NCBI GenBank assembly: GCA_946621465.1
Contig: CAMOOO010000002.1
Coordinates: 1 to 64,000 of the forward strand
From: an uncultured Clostridia bacterium
GTDB taxonomy: Bacteria > Bacillota > Clostridia > Christensenellales > DTU072
Length of the DNA stretch: 64,000 nt
Direction of reading: 5' to 3'
The stretch's first letter is position 1, and each line of letters opens with the position of its first letter. A model generated the notes under the pieces. The model was not told the origin of the DNA and searched no databases. It saw only the letters and a program-made list of their open reading frames with translations. This document shows, in pieces, positions 42,519-52,056 of the stretch. Made by a program: the position numbers and the translations under genes.

Positions 42519-43541
42519 TTACAAAGTAACTTCCATAACGATGGGATAGTGGTCGGATGGATAGACGCCGTTATAGGCTTTGTCATAGACAAAGTACTTT
42601 TTGACGTTCAGCCCCGGAGACAGGAAGAAAAAGTCGATGCGCTCCAAATTGGGATACTTACCGTAGCCGTGCCAAGTAGAGCCTTTTCCCGTATATATTT
42701 CGGTCGCTGTTTTTTGTCCGTCGACGAAGCCGTTATTCAGTGCCTCGAGGTACATGGGACTGCCCTCGATATCGTTCATATCCCCCATCAGTATGGTGGC
42801 GTCCCATTCCCGTTTTTTGCCCTGCTCCGTAATAACGTCCATGCCTTTTACGCGGGCTATTTCTCCGGCGTTATCAAGGTGGGTATTTACTATAGTAAAT
42901 ATTTTCCCGGTTGCTTTATCGTTTAGTTGCAGATACAACGCGATACGGCTACAACCGGCGTCCCAACTTTTACTCATTTTTTCCGGGGTTTCCGACAGCC
43001 AAAAACGTCCTTTATCCACCTCGACAAAGCGGTCGGAGCGGTAGGCGATCATCAGACCTTCTTTAAAGTAATCGTTGGTACGATAGGCGACGAAGAAGGA
43101 GTACCCGATTAGGTGAGAGCGGAGATAATGTTCGTGTGCGGTGTTGATTTCCTGGAAGCCGATCACGTCCGGGGCCGTTTCGAAAAGAGTCCGTCTGACC
43201 AGTTCGGCGCGGTAATACCAGCCTTTTTTAAATATGTCCTGCATGGCGGTACAGCGCAAATTGAAACTCATCACGGTCAGTTCTTCGGTATTTCCCTTTT
43301 TGGAGATATCGAACTTTTTTTTGTCGGCAAAATAGCGGAAGGAGTAGCAACCGAAAAGGGAAGTCAAAAAAAGCGCGACGAAAAAGAGGGCGGAACAGAC
43401 GCACAAAACAATCAACGCCGCTTCCTTTGCTCCCCCTGTATGGAGGGTGACAAGGTAAAAAACGACGGAGAACGCCAGCGCCAAAAATAGCACTGCGGCG
43501 ATGAGTATCATAATTATACTGGTGACTGTTTTTTTGCTCAT
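42519..43541 (-). CDS. membrane-anchored endonuclease/exonuclease/phosphatase-family protein
   Basis: 340 aa. Two membrane helices (residues ~8-32 and ~42-66) precede an EEP domain with the conserved elements VMSFNLR, GFQEI, NTHLDN, ILMGDMND and the C-terminal SDHYPIVME (His-Asp catalytic end). The fold hydrolyses phosphodiesters or inositol- or sphingomyelin-type phosphates with Mg. With the anchor the domain may face outward, though topology is not certain. It is transcribed alone and divergently from the hydrolase operon. Confidence 0.9.
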   Translation of the reverse strand: MSKKTVTSIIMILIAAVLFLALAFSVVFYLVTLHTGGAKEAALIVLCVCSALFFVALFLTSLFGCYSFRYFADKKKFDISKKGNTEELTVMSFNLRCTAMQDIFKKGWYYRAELVRRTLFETAPDVIGFQEINTAHEHYLRSHLIGYSFFVAYRTNDYFKEGLMIAYRSDRFVEVDKGRFWLSETPEKMSKSWDAGCSRIALYLQLNDKATGKIFTIVNTHLDNAGEIARVKGMDVITEQGKKREWDATILMGDMNDIEGSPMYLEALNNGFVDGQKTATEIYTGKGSTWHGYGKYPNLERIDFFFLSPGLNVKKYFVYDKAYNGVYPSDHYPIVMEVTL

Positions 43542-43592
43542 ACATTCCTTCCGAGTTTCATAACGATTTTATTCTAGCATATCCCTCCGCGT

Positions 43593-43620
43593 TTGACAAT
43601 CACGGAATACGCGGTATAAT
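43593..43620 (+). promoter_or_regulatory. promoter of the hydrolase/FMN reductase/YjdF operon
   Basis: TTGACA (43593-43598), 16-nt spacer, TATAAT (43615-43620): exact consensus hexamers, 30 bases upstream of the ATG. Confidence 0.8.
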
Positions 43621-43650
43621 ATCATATGCTAAAAAAAGGAAAAGACGGCT

Positions 43651-44310
43651 ATGACGAAAGCGATAATTTACGTTCACGGAAAGAACGGAACGGCCGCAGA
43701 AAGCAGGCACTACGAGGGGCTGCTGCCCGGCTTCGACGCTATTGGAATTGAGTACCGTTCGGACCACCCGAAAGAGGGGGCAAGCGACCTTGAAAAAGAG
43801 GTGAAAAGGGTAAAATCTAAATATAAAAACGTCATTTTAGTGGCAAACAGCATAGGCGCGTTCTACTGCATGAACGCAAAGCTGAACGGACTGATTGATC
43901 GGGCGTATTTTATCTCTCCTATCGTCGATATGGAGAAGATAATAGAGGGCATGCTACGTAGCGTCAATGCTACCGAAAATAAGCTGAGACAGAGAGGGAG
44001 CATCCCTACGCCCTATAACGAAACGCTGTCGTGGGAGTACCTTAGTTACGTTCGGAGTCATCCCCTTTCCTGGGATATCCCGACGGATATTTTATACGGG
44101 GAAAAAGACCAAATGACGCCGTACGAAACAATGAGGGCTTTTGCCGAAAAAACAGGCGCTACCCTGACGGTAATGAAAGGGGGAGAACATTGGTTCCATA
44201 CCGACGAGCAGATGAAATTTTTGGACGAGTGGATCCTTGCCTGTCAAAGAAATTTAAATATAAAATGCCGTAAAAAAGCGGATTCAGCCGATCTTGCGAG
44301 GAAGTACTGA
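43651..44310 (+). CDS. alpha/beta hydrolase
   Basis: 219 aa. N-terminal IYVHGKNGTAAES (oxyanion loop), nucleophile elbow VANSIGAF (Ser near 70), acid in YGEKDQMTPYE, and catalytic His in GGEHWFHTDEQ. This is a complete triad for a small serine esterase or lipase-like hydrolase. The last ~20 residues are polar and may be a tail. It lies 82 bases upstream of the FMN-reductase gene on the same strand. Substrate unknown. Confidence 0.88.
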   Translation: MTKAIIYVHGKNGTAAESRHYEGLLPGFDAIGIEYRSDHPKEGASDLEKEVKRVKSKYKNVILVANSIGAFYCMNAKLNGLIDRAYFISPIVDMEKIIEGMLRSVNATENKLRQRGSIPTPYNETLSWEYLSYVRSHPLSWDIPTDILYGEKDQMTPYETMRAFAEKTGATLTVMKGGEHWFHTDEQMKFLDEWILACQRNLNIKCRKKADSADLARKY

Positions 44311-44391
44311 AAAAGAACGCAATAAAAGACGGAGTAATTAAAGACACGAAAATAGATGCTCTGATTAAGTCGTAACAATGAGGAGAAAAAG

Positions 44392-45075
44392 ATGAAAATA
44401 ATGGTTTTTAACGGAAGTCCCAAAAAAGAAAAGAGCGACACTATGCACATAACGCGCGCTTTTCTGACCGGGATGAAAGAATATGCGCCGCAAGACGTTC
44501 ACGTCGTGGACGTAATAGACAAACGTATCGAGTACTGCCGCGGGTGCTTTACTTGCAAGAAAAACGGCGGCAAGTGCATCTATGACGACGATATGCGCGG
44601 TATTTTAGAGGAGATACTGGAAAGCGACCTGCTTCTTTTCAGTTATCCGCTCTATTGTTACGGTATGCCTGCGCCGTTAAAAGCGTTGATCGACCGAACC
44701 ATGCCCCTTTCTTCAATGGCGATGCGAAAGGTGGGCGACCGGTACGAACACGTAGACCAGGCGGACTTTTCCCATCTTAAATATATGATGATCTGCGGAT
44801 GCGGCTTTCCGAACAGCAAACTCAACTTCGAACCGGCGGTACTGCAGTTTAAATTGGCTTTCCCTAACTATCACACCATTATTACCGTTCCGGAGAGTCC
44901 GATGTTCAACGCGCCGGAAGCGGCGGTCGTCACCGTCCCAAGGCTGGAACTGGTCAAAAAAGCCGGCAGGCAATACGCCGAACGCGGCGATATTGAGGAC
45001 GACCTGCTCGCGCAGATACAATCGCCCATGATCCCCGAAGAGACCTACGCCGCCATAGTAAACGGTGGCAAATAA
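44392..45075 (+). CDS. NADPH-dependent FMN reductase-family flavoprotein
   Basis: 227 aa. Starts KIMVFNGSPKKEKSDT (flavin phosphate loop), then CRGCFTCKKNGGKC, a cysteine motif of iron-sulfur flavoprotein-like reductases, and SYPLYCYGMPAPLKALIDR, the FMN-contact segment. It probably reduces FMN, quinones or nitro compounds. GAGGAG stands 6 bases before the ATG. Two bases after its stop begins the yjdF-like gene, so the two are coupled. Confidence 0.92.
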   Translation: MKIMVFNGSPKKEKSDTMHITRAFLTGMKEYAPQDVHVVDVIDKRIEYCRGCFTCKKNGGKCIYDDDMRGILEEILESDLLLFSYPLYCYGMPAPLKALIDRTMPLSSMAMRKVGDRYEHVDQADFSHLKYMMICGCGFPNSKLNFEPAVLQFKLAFPNYHTIITVPESPMFNAPEAAVVTVPRLELVKKAGRQYAERGDIEDDLLAQIQSPMIPEETYAAIVNGGK

Positions 45076-45077
45076 TA

Positions 45078-45485
45078 ATGGAAACGCGGCTGACCGTTTA
45101 TTTTGAAGAGCCATTTTGGGTGGGTGTATTCGAGCGCACGGAAGGGAAAAAGCTGTACGTTGCCAAAGTCACCTTTGGCGCCGAGCCAAACGACGCGTTG
45201 CTAGACGAATACGTTTTGAATAGTTACGACGAACTGACCTTCAGCCCGGCGGTGGAGTCACCGATAAAAGAAAAGGCAGACAACCGCAAGCGGCGGTTTA
45301 AGATCGTCAAGAACGCCGTGCGAGAAGTCGGCGTCGGCACAAAAGCGCAACAGGCCTTAAAACTGCAACGAGACCTGCAAAAAACGGAACGCAAAGCGGA
45401 AAGCAAACAAAAACGCGAGGAAGAAGCCGAACGGAAATTCGCCCAGAAACAACAAAAGAAAAAGGAAAAGCACCGCGGTCACTAA
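45078..45485 (+). CDS. YjdF-family protein
   Basis: 135 aa. The N-terminal ~60 residues (VYFEEPFWVGVFERTEGKKLYVAKVTFG) are the YjdF/DUF2992 signature. The rest is a highly charged Lys/Glu/Gln coiled-coil tail (KAESKQKREEEAERK). In other Firmicutes this gene follows an azaaromatic-sensing yjdF RNA and is thought to help with toxic aromatic compounds. I see no such RNA in the short gap upstream. Coupling with an FMN reductase fits a detoxification role (inference). Confidence 0.85.
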   Translation: METRLTVYFEEPFWVGVFERTEGKKLYVAKVTFGAEPNDALLDEYVLNSYDELTFSPAVESPIKEKADNRKRRFKIVKNAVREVGVGTKAQQALKLQRDLQKTERKAESKQKREEEAERKFAQKQQKKKEKHRGH

Positions 45486-45507
45486 CGACCTACGTAATGC
45501 CCTTCTC

Positions 45508-47841
45508 TTAAACGATAAATTCGCCGCTCTTTAATTCTCTCTTACCGTCCGGCAAAATAAGGAAGCCGTGCGCCTCGCCCGTTATTTCTAACTTTACCGA
45601 GATTTTTTCATCTATCCTTTCCCAACGAACGGAGACCTTTCCCGTCGGTGTTTTATGCCAGCCTTCGGCAAAGGAAAGCTCCTCTAAAAAGGTAGGCGCA
45701 ACGTCCACACGCGTCGGATCCGTCCATTCCGGATTGACTCTGATGCCCAAAATGCGGGTATAGAACCAGTGACTGGGTTCGCCGAAGAAGTGGTGATTGA
45801 GGCTGTTAAACGGCGGTTTATCTTTGAACATCCGTTCCAGGAAGGCGCGGATATTTATCATCAAGCGATTAACAAAAGACCTTTTTTTATTGAGCGGCAA
45901 TTGGTACCCGTAATAGTGATCGTACCAGCCCTTTTTATCGCTTCCTTCAAAGTAGGCAAGGCGTTCCGGAAGAGCGGTGGGGATGCGACTCAGCGAGGAA
46001 GTATAGCTCGGCTTATTGGGGTCGGTCATCATCTGAAGGAGCAGACTATCGTATCCGCACTTACTCATGGCAAGCGGAAATACCTTTGTCCCCACCATAC
46101 CTACGGCGTATTCGTAATTATATTTTTGGCAAATATCCAATAGCTTTTTCTTTGCCGCCGGCAGAACGTCACTATTAAACGCGTCGTAGAAAATACCCAA
46201 CGACTGCGACGTCAGACATTCTCCCAGTACTGTATCGCCCTGAATAAGATTTTCTTTTATGGCCGCCATAAATTCTTCTTCCAGTCTCTCCGCCTTATTC
46301 TCTCTGTCCTTCTGCCCTAACAAAGAAAAAATCTCCTTTGCCATCCGCGCCGTTTCTTTGGCAATGAAGTTGAGCCCGACAACGTTGGGCGAGTCGGCGC
46401 CATCAGCCTCTCTGCCTACTTGCAGCCAATCGGACAGACCGTTTCTTAACAGTCCCTTTTCATCCCTCTTTTTCGACATGAAGTCGAGGTATTTTGCTAT
46501 GGCGTCGGCGTTTTGTTCCAAAATTTCTCTGTCACCCGTATATTGATAGACGCGGTAACAAATGACGGTCAAAAAGCTGTCCCATATCGCCCCTACGGTA
46601 TATCCCCAATCATGCGTCGGCACCAACATCGGAATAATGGTCGGCAACGCGCCGTCCTCTCTTTGTCCCTTTCTGGCATTAAAAAGCCACTCTTTCAATG
46701 ACTCGGCGCAGTCGATATTAAGGAGCATCTGCTCGCAGGAAATGGACGCGTCCCCCGTCCAACCGCTCTTTTCCCTCGTCGGGCAATCGGTCGGATAGTG
46801 GAAGAAATTACTATAATCGGAATTGACCGTTGCCTGCTGAATATCGTTGAGTTCCGGCATAGAACAGAAGAAGTCCCCGACGCGCGGCAGATCGGTATGC
46901 GCCTCCAGCATGGTCAGTAGCGTTTTATCCGCCTGTTTCTTCTTTACACCCCATACTTCTATATATCGGTATCCATAGTAAGAAAAATGGGGTACGAAAG
47001 TCTCCGTTCCACCTCGGCATATGTAGCGACACTCCTGGAAAGGCATATTTCCGTTCGGCTTAATGTTCCGCTGGTTTAGTTGTCCCTTCGTTTTCCATTC
47101 TCCCAGCCTTACGAGTATTTTCTGTCCGGGCGTTGTGTCCTTTATCGTCATGCGGAATATCCCGGCGGTGTTGTAATTAAAGTCATATAAAAAGCCGTTT
47201 TTCGTCTTCGTTATGGCAACCGGTTCTCTCTCTTTGACTACGCGAATGGGTCGTACGTGATCACTGAAACGTTTTTCCCCTTTGGGCGATTCAACGAGAA
47301 TAGCTTTATCCCACGACGAGTCGTCAAAGTCGGGCAAGTTCCAACCGTCGATCTCCTTCCTTGCGTCGTATCTCTCTCCTGCGCGCAGTTCCTCATACGC
47401 CCACGGCGAGTCGTGCGTTTTGAAGTCCTCGCCCGCTTCAAAGAGGAGTTTGCCATCCCCTTCCACGGCGAGAGCGACTTTCGGTGCGCTTCTCCAGGGC
47501 ATCAGCTTATCATCCCAGCAAAAGGAGTCCATTACGTTCAACATACCGCTCCCCAAAAGTACTCCCAGGCAGTTTTTGCCAGGGGTGAGGTAGGGCGTTA
47601 GGTCGTAGCTATCGCAGTACACGAGGTGATCGGGGTTGGATAGATAGGGGCTGAGCAGTCCTTTCGTTATCTCTTTTCCGTTGATATACAGGTGGTAAAA
47701 GCCGAGGCCGCAAATAGCAAGCCGGGTGTCTTTCGGAACCTTTTCCAAATTAAAGCTCCGCCTGAAATAGGGAGTGCAAATCGGTTTTTCTTTGGTAGAA
47801 TAATCGGTCGTTCTGCCAATAAACGTTTTAGGAAAGTCCAT
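45508..47841 (-). CDS. alpha-L-rhamnosidase-like glycoside hydrolase (GH78)
   Basis: 777 aa, no signal peptide, so cytoplasmic. N-terminal carbohydrate-binding beta modules (residues ~20-330: FYHLYINGKEIT, DDSSWDKA, YGYRYIEV) lead to an (alpha/alpha)6 barrel. The family core DCPTREKSGWTGDA lies near 345-358, where the acid residues are catalytic in known GH78 enzymes. Later come SDWLQVG, GEPSHWFY and a C-terminal beta domain (AEGWHKTPTGKVSVRWER). It releases terminal L-rhamnose from plant or microbial glycans. It begins 17 bases after the metallophosphoesterase stop, so it is likely the last gene of a three-gene unit. Confidence 0.9.
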   Translation of the reverse strand: MDFPKTFIGRTTDYSTKEKPICTPYFRRSFNLEKVPKDTRLAICGLGFYHLYINGKEITKGLLSPYLSNPDHLVYCDSYDLTPYLTPGKNCLGVLLGSGMLNVMDSFCWDDKLMPWRSAPKVALAVEGDGKLLFEAGEDFKTHDSPWAYEELRAGERYDARKEIDGWNLPDFDDSSWDKAILVESPKGEKRFSDHVRPIRVVKEREPVAITKTKNGFLYDFNYNTAGIFRMTIKDTTPGQKILVRLGEWKTKGQLNQRNIKPNGNMPFQECRYICRGGTETFVPHFSYYGYRYIEVWGVKKKQADKTLLTMLEAHTDLPRVGDFFCSMPELNDIQQATVNSDYSNFFHYPTDCPTREKSGWTGDASISCEQMLLNIDCAESLKEWLFNARKGQREDGALPTIIPMLVPTHDWGYTVGAIWDSFLTVICYRVYQYTGDREILEQNADAIAKYLDFMSKKRDEKGLLRNGLSDWLQVGREADGADSPNVVGLNFIAKETARMAKEIFSLLGQKDRENKAERLEEEFMAAIKENLIQGDTVLGECLTSQSLGIFYDAFNSDVLPAAKKKLLDICQKYNYEYAVGMVGTKVFPLAMSKCGYDSLLLQMMTDPNKPSYTSSLSRIPTALPERLAYFEGSDKKGWYDHYYGYQLPLNKKRSFVNRLMINIRAFLERMFKDKPPFNSLNHHFFGEPSHWFYTRILGIRVNPEWTDPTRVDVAPTFLEELSFAEGWHKTPTGKVSVRWERIDEKISVKLEITGEAHGFLILPDGKRELKSGEFIV

Positions 47842-47858
47842 TATTATATCCCCTTATA

Positions 47859-49109
47859 TTATCTGAATATTTTTGCCAAAAGGCCCTCTTTATGGCGTAG
47901 CCCTTCCGGACGGACGTAGACGTGCGAGAAGGTGCCTTTCCCCTCTTTATCAACGGTAACGGTGGAGCCGCCGCTCATGTATTCCCGCCAAGAACACTCA
48001 TCGGCGCACTTCATGCCATAGCTGAGGCGTACCCCTTTATACAGTACGGACAAATTATTTTCATGGTCGTGACCGACGACGACGTTTTTGGTGCTGTCTT
48101 CTTTAATTATGGCGTCGAACATCCCGGTCGAGAGTGCCGGAGAACAGATTTTTTCATTGACCTCGCCAAAGCCTTTATCGGGATCGCAACCGCCCTTTAT
48201 CCACTCGAAATAGCCATCGTTGTATTCGTACAGCGGAATATGCATATACATTGAAGACTCCGGCTTAACGCCGCCGTTTGCCTCCGTAATGCCGGCAAGA
48301 AGCCATTTGTAATAATCAATCTGTTGATAGGAAAGCGTCCCCCACGAACCGCCTAGCTTGATCCGGTCGCGGTTTGCTCCATCCGTAATGCGTTCGGCAT
48401 AAAACGCCGGCATCTTCTCTTTCATTTCTTCGTCGGCGTCTATATAGCGCGCCTTTGTTTCATCATACTCGAAGTCCCACGTACCCGTATCAAAGAGGAA
48501 CAGGGTGTGGATGATCTTTTGTTCCTGACGGATAGTGATTGCGTAATTGCCCATGCCGGGGAGATTGCGCGGTCCCTGGCGGAATAAACAATACTTGCTC
48601 CCTTCCATAATGTTGGCAAGGTACGCTACGTCCGCATTCCCTTCGCAGTCGTGATTGCCGAAAACAGGCGCCCAGGGGATGGCGAATTCGTCCATGATCT
48701 CCACCAGTTTTTTATAGCACTGGCGAGAGTACCCCCAGCAGTTATCGCCCAGTAGAACCACGAGGTCGGGACGGGCTTTTTTTATCGCCCCTTCGATCGT
48801 TTTATAGATGACCCGGTTTTTCTTCATACGGAACAGATCATGCACTTGAATATCGGCAAGAGTCAGTATAACAAAATCATTTTGGGGATCTTTATTCAGT
48901 ATAACGGTATCCTTTTCCAAAGAAAACTTGTCATCCGGTTGCCAAACGGTTGAGGAGCGGACGCCCGTTTTATATTTCAGTCTCAGCCCCCATATCATAT
49001 AAAAATAGAAGATGACAACCAGGCAGACAAACAGGATGGGAAGAATGATAAATAGCGGCAGAGCTACGCTCCTTTGGACGTTGACGGCTCCGACAAAAAA
49101 GTTATACAT
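47859..49109 (-). CDS. membrane-anchored metallophosphoesterase (second paralogue)
   Basis: 416 aa. N-terminal membrane helix (~17-42). Calcineurin-like phosphoesterase motifs are complete: LADIQVHD, LLGDNCWG, FGNHDCEG, and VVGHDHEN near the C-terminus. The active site binds two metal ions and cleaves phosphoester bonds. The protein is clearly homologous, over its full length, to the 448-aa product encoded just upstream, and its start overlaps that gene's stop by 8 bases. The anchor suggests the domain may act outside the membrane. Confidence 0.92.
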   Translation of the reverse strand: MYNFFVGAVNVQRSVALPLFIILPILFVCLVVIFYFYMIWGLRLKYKTGVRSSTVWQPDDKFSLEKDTVILNKDPQNDFVILTLADIQVHDLFRMKKNRVIYKTIEGAIKKARPDLVVLLGDNCWGYSRQCYKKLVEIMDEFAIPWAPVFGNHDCEGNADVAYLANIMEGSKYCLFRQGPRNLPGMGNYAITIRQEQKIIHTLFLFDTGTWDFEYDETKARYIDADEEMKEKMPAFYAERITDGANRDRIKLGGSWGTLSYQQIDYYKWLLAGITEANGGVKPESSMYMHIPLYEYNDGYFEWIKGGCDPDKGFGEVNEKICSPALSTGMFDAIIKEDSTKNVVVGHDHENNLSVLYKGVRLSYGMKCADECSWREYMSGGSTVTVDKEGKGTFSHVYVRPEGLRHKEGLLAKIFR

Positions 49110-50448
49110 TGTCTTCCTCCTTCGCCTCTATCTCCGCCCATTTCCGCGCTTCCTCTTCGTCCTGTTTGGCGTAGTACCAGAGCATTTTATCGTAGTGGCG
49201 TTTCCCTTCCAGCGGCAGACGGACGTTGGTGTAATTTATTCCCCTGCCCTCGCTATCTATCGTCAGCGTCGAGCCGCCGTTGATTGTCTCGGCAAAGGTC
49301 GTGCATTCGTCGCCGCACTTGACGGCGTAGCTGAGGCGTACGCCTTTGTATAGCAAGGACAGATCGTTTTCATGCTCATGCCCGACGATGACGTTTTTGG
49401 TACTGCCCTCCGCTAAGATTGCGTCGAACATCCCGGTGGATATGGCGGCGGAACCGATCTTAACGTTAATTTCACCAAACCCCGTCCTCTTATCGCAACC
49501 TTTTTCCACCCAGTCGAAATAGGCGTCGTTGAATTCGTAGAGGGCGATGTGACAAAACAGAGTGGACTCCGGTTTCTTCCCGTCGTTCGCCTCGGTAATA
49601 CCGGCTAGAAGCCACCGATAATACTGTATCTGATCGTAAGAAAAGGTCCCCCAATAGTCGCCTACAAGCACCTCGCCCTTATGCTCCCCTTCGTGTATTC
49701 TGGTGGCGTAATAGGCAGGCATTTTTTCTTTCATCTCTTTGGTCGCTTTCAGATAGCGCACTTTCTTTTCATCATAAGTAAAGCCGGCATCCCCTGTATC
49801 GAAAAACAGCAGCGTATGGATGATTTCTCCCTTTTGCCTAATATTGACAGCGTAATTCCCTTCGCCGCATACGTTCCTCGGGCCCTTTCTGAAAAGGCAG
49901 TGCTTCCCTTCCATCATGATATCGCCCAGGGCCTCCAAATCGGCGTTCCCCTCTCTGTCGTGGTTGCCGAAAACGGGCGCCCACGGCAAGCCGACCTTTT
50001 CCATGATATTCACGATTTTTTTATAACACTGGCGGGAAAAATAAAAGGCGTTATCCCCGAGAAGTACGATCATGTCCGGATTGGTCTTTTTTACGGCGTT
50101 CATGATGGTATGATAGATAACGTACTTCTTCCCCAAGCGAAAGGGCTGCCACACCTGTATATCGGGGAAGGTCAAAATGACAAAATCCTTCTCCCCTTTT
50201 TCTACGGAAACGGTATCCTTTTCAACGTCAAAGAGGTCGTCCGGCGACCATATCCTGTCCGACTTTTTGCCGATTTTGTATTTCAACATAAAGTACCGAC
50301 GTTTAAAATAAATGCAATAAAACAACACGATACCGATGCAAATGGCGAGCGCCGCCGTCACGGGCAGGACGAGCGCCAATGGATAAAACTCCGCTAATAA
50401 TAACGTTCTCATGTGGTAATTATAAAATAAAGAGTCCCCTTCTGTCAA
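49102..50448 (-). CDS. membrane-anchored metallophosphoesterase (first paralogue)
   Basis: 448 aa. N-terminal membrane segment (~20-47), then the same motif set as its neighbour: FPDIQVW, LLGDNAFYF, FGNHDREG, HIALYEF, VIGHEHEN. The His-Asp pair of the last motif is His-Glu here (GHEHEN), while the metal-binding His residues remain. It arose by tandem duplication with the 416-aa gene that follows. The C-terminal ~20 residues are acidic (EIEAKEEDNV). The pair leads into a GH78 gene. Confidence 0.9.
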   Translation of the reverse strand: MTEGDSLFYNYHMRTLLLAEFYPLALVLPVTAALAICIGIVLFYCIYFKRRYFMLKYKIGKKSDRIWSPDDLFDVEKDTVSVEKGEKDFVILTFPDIQVWQPFRLGKKYVIYHTIMNAVKKTNPDMIVLLGDNAFYFSRQCYKKIVNIMEKVGLPWAPVFGNHDREGNADLEALGDIMMEGKHCLFRKGPRNVCGEGNYAVNIRQKGEIIHTLLFFDTGDAGFTYDEKKVRYLKATKEMKEKMPAYYATRIHEGEHKGEVLVGDYWGTFSYDQIQYYRWLLAGITEANDGKKPESTLFCHIALYEFNDAYFDWVEKGCDKRTGFGEINVKIGSAAISTGMFDAILAEGSTKNVIVGHEHENDLSLLYKGVRLSYAVKCGDECTTFAETINGGSTLTIDSEGRGINYTNVRLPLEGKRHYDKMLWYYAKQDEEEARKWAEIEAKEEDNV

Positions 50449-50490
50449 TGCCGACTAAGAATCGGACGGTCAAAATCACCTGACGGAAAC

Positions 50491-51987
50491 CTAGTACACG
50501 ACGTACAGCGCAAGCGCAAGAACGCCCATCGTCGCGGCGAACATAGCCAGTTGTACCCGTATCGACCAACGGAACCATTTTCCGTAGTCAACGGTAGTCA
50601 TCCCGAGGATGAGCAGAAGCCCCGCATTTGTGGGCAAAAGAACGTTGGCAAAGCCGTCCGCAAAGGCAAAGATCAATACGGCGACTTGCGGATGAATGCC
50701 GACCACCGAACAGATATCGAAGATCATTGGCATGATTAAAAAGGCTTTTGCCGAGCCGGACTGAATAAAGATTTCCAATACGAAAATGATAGCGTATAAG
50801 ATAAGGACGACGACGAATTTATTTTGTCCCTCGATAAGCGAGATAAAGAAATAAACGATTGTATCCATGATATCGCCCTTTTCAATGACGTAGCGTATGC
50901 CTCCGGCAACCAGAACGAGTGCAACGGCAGGGAGCAACGTCACTAAGCCTTTTGCGAGGTTTTTTAACAGCGATTTAACCGACATTTTTGTCATAAGACA
51001 GGAGCCGACGCCGGCAATAAGATAGATGCCGACCGTGATATACATAACGTAAGAAGCCAATGCGTGCCAAAAAATACTGACGATCGCTATCACCAAAACC
51101 AACAGGATGCACCCACCGAAGAAGAACATCCCTCTGTCCATGTTCTTATCTCTATGGAAGGGTTCGAGGTTGTCAAAGTCTTTCTTTCTGAGAAGGTCGT
51201 CTTTGTAGACCATGGACTTTTCCGGGTGTTTTTCTATCTTTTTCACATAGGGAAAGAGGAAGGCCATCAGGATAATAAACCCGAGCGCAAACGTAAGAAG
51301 TCTCATGCCGATGCCGGAATACATGGGGAGTCCGCCAAGCGTCTGAGAAATGCCTACGGTAAAGGGATTGGCAACGCCTGCCGAAAACCCGATACAGGAC
51401 GCAAGTACGACGATGGCAAGCCCGGTGATTGCGTCCCACCCCAGTGCGTACGCGAGCATGATGACCACGGGAACGAGTGGGATCAGTTCTTCGAACATTC
51501 CGGCGGTACTGCCCAAAAACATAAATACGAAACAGGTCAAAAACAGCAACAGATATTTATTTTTACGGAATCGCTGATCTATATAGCGCACCATATATAC
51601 GAGAATACCGCTTTCGTCCAGCGCGGTAAAAACGGCGCCGATAATAAAGAGCAACGCAACGATCGCCCATACGGTACCAGAGCTGGAAGAAGTCGGAGAA
51701 AGGATCATCACCGGCGCCAATAAAAATTGCCACCATTTTATCCCTTCCAGCGAATCGTCCTGTGTATAACTTCCGTTTTTAATAGAGCCGATTTCATCCT
51801 GCGTGATGCCGTCTACGCCGTTTACGAAATCTTCTTCGGTGTACCGATAGAAGCTCCCTTTGGGGAGAACGAAGGTCAGAACGTACGACGTGATAAAGAG
51901 GAGCAAAACGACAACAATGCCGACGATAACGGCGCGTTTACTCAGAACTAATGCTTTCGGATTTTTATTATTTTCTGCTGTTTCCAT
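50491..51987 (-). CDS. YfcC-family (DcuC/AbgT-like) membrane transporter
   Basis: 498 aa from ATG 51987; a longer TTG start is possible, and the ribosome binding site is weak for both. About 12 hydrophobic helices. The segments MFEELIPLVPVVIMLAYALGW, VANPFTVGISQTLGGLPMYSG (shortened here to key parts) and FIQSGSAKAFLIMPM are typical of the YfcC / C4-dicarboxylate anaerobic carrier family. Members are assigned to uptake of dicarboxylates, amino acids or peptides; the substrate cannot be told from sequence. It stands 42 bases upstream of the metallophosphoesterase pair. Confidence 0.9.
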   Translation of the reverse strand: METAENNKNPKALVLSKRAVIVGIVVVLLLFITSYVLTFVLPKGSFYRYTEEDFVNGVDGITQDEIGSIKNGSYTQDDSLEGIKWWQFLLAPVMILSPTSSSSGTVWAIVALLFIIGAVFTALDESGILVYMVRYIDQRFRKNKYLLLFLTCFVFMFLGSTAGMFEELIPLVPVVIMLAYALGWDAITGLAIVVLASCIGFSAGVANPFTVGISQTLGGLPMYSGIGMRLLTFALGFIILMAFLFPYVKKIEKHPEKSMVYKDDLLRKKDFDNLEPFHRDKNMDRGMFFFGGCILLVLVIAIVSIFWHALASYVMYITVGIYLIAGVGSCLMTKMSVKSLLKNLAKGLVTLLPAVALVLVAGGIRYVIEKGDIMDTIVYFFISLIEGQNKFVVVLILYAIIFVLEIFIQSGSAKAFLIMPMIFDICSVVGIHPQVAVLIFAFADGFANVLLPTNAGLLLILGMTTVDYGKWFRWSIRVQLAMFAATMGVLALALYVVY

Positions 51988-52056
51988 AGAAATTATGGTA
52001 CCCCATGAAGAGGTAAAAAGCAAACGTTTTTAATAAAGAGCGTTCTTTTTTATGAT

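Noticed and set aside
44311..44391. yjdF riboswitch upstream of the FMN reductase/YjdF genes
   Set aside because: The 81-base gap is too short and shows no conserved stem pattern that I can recognise.
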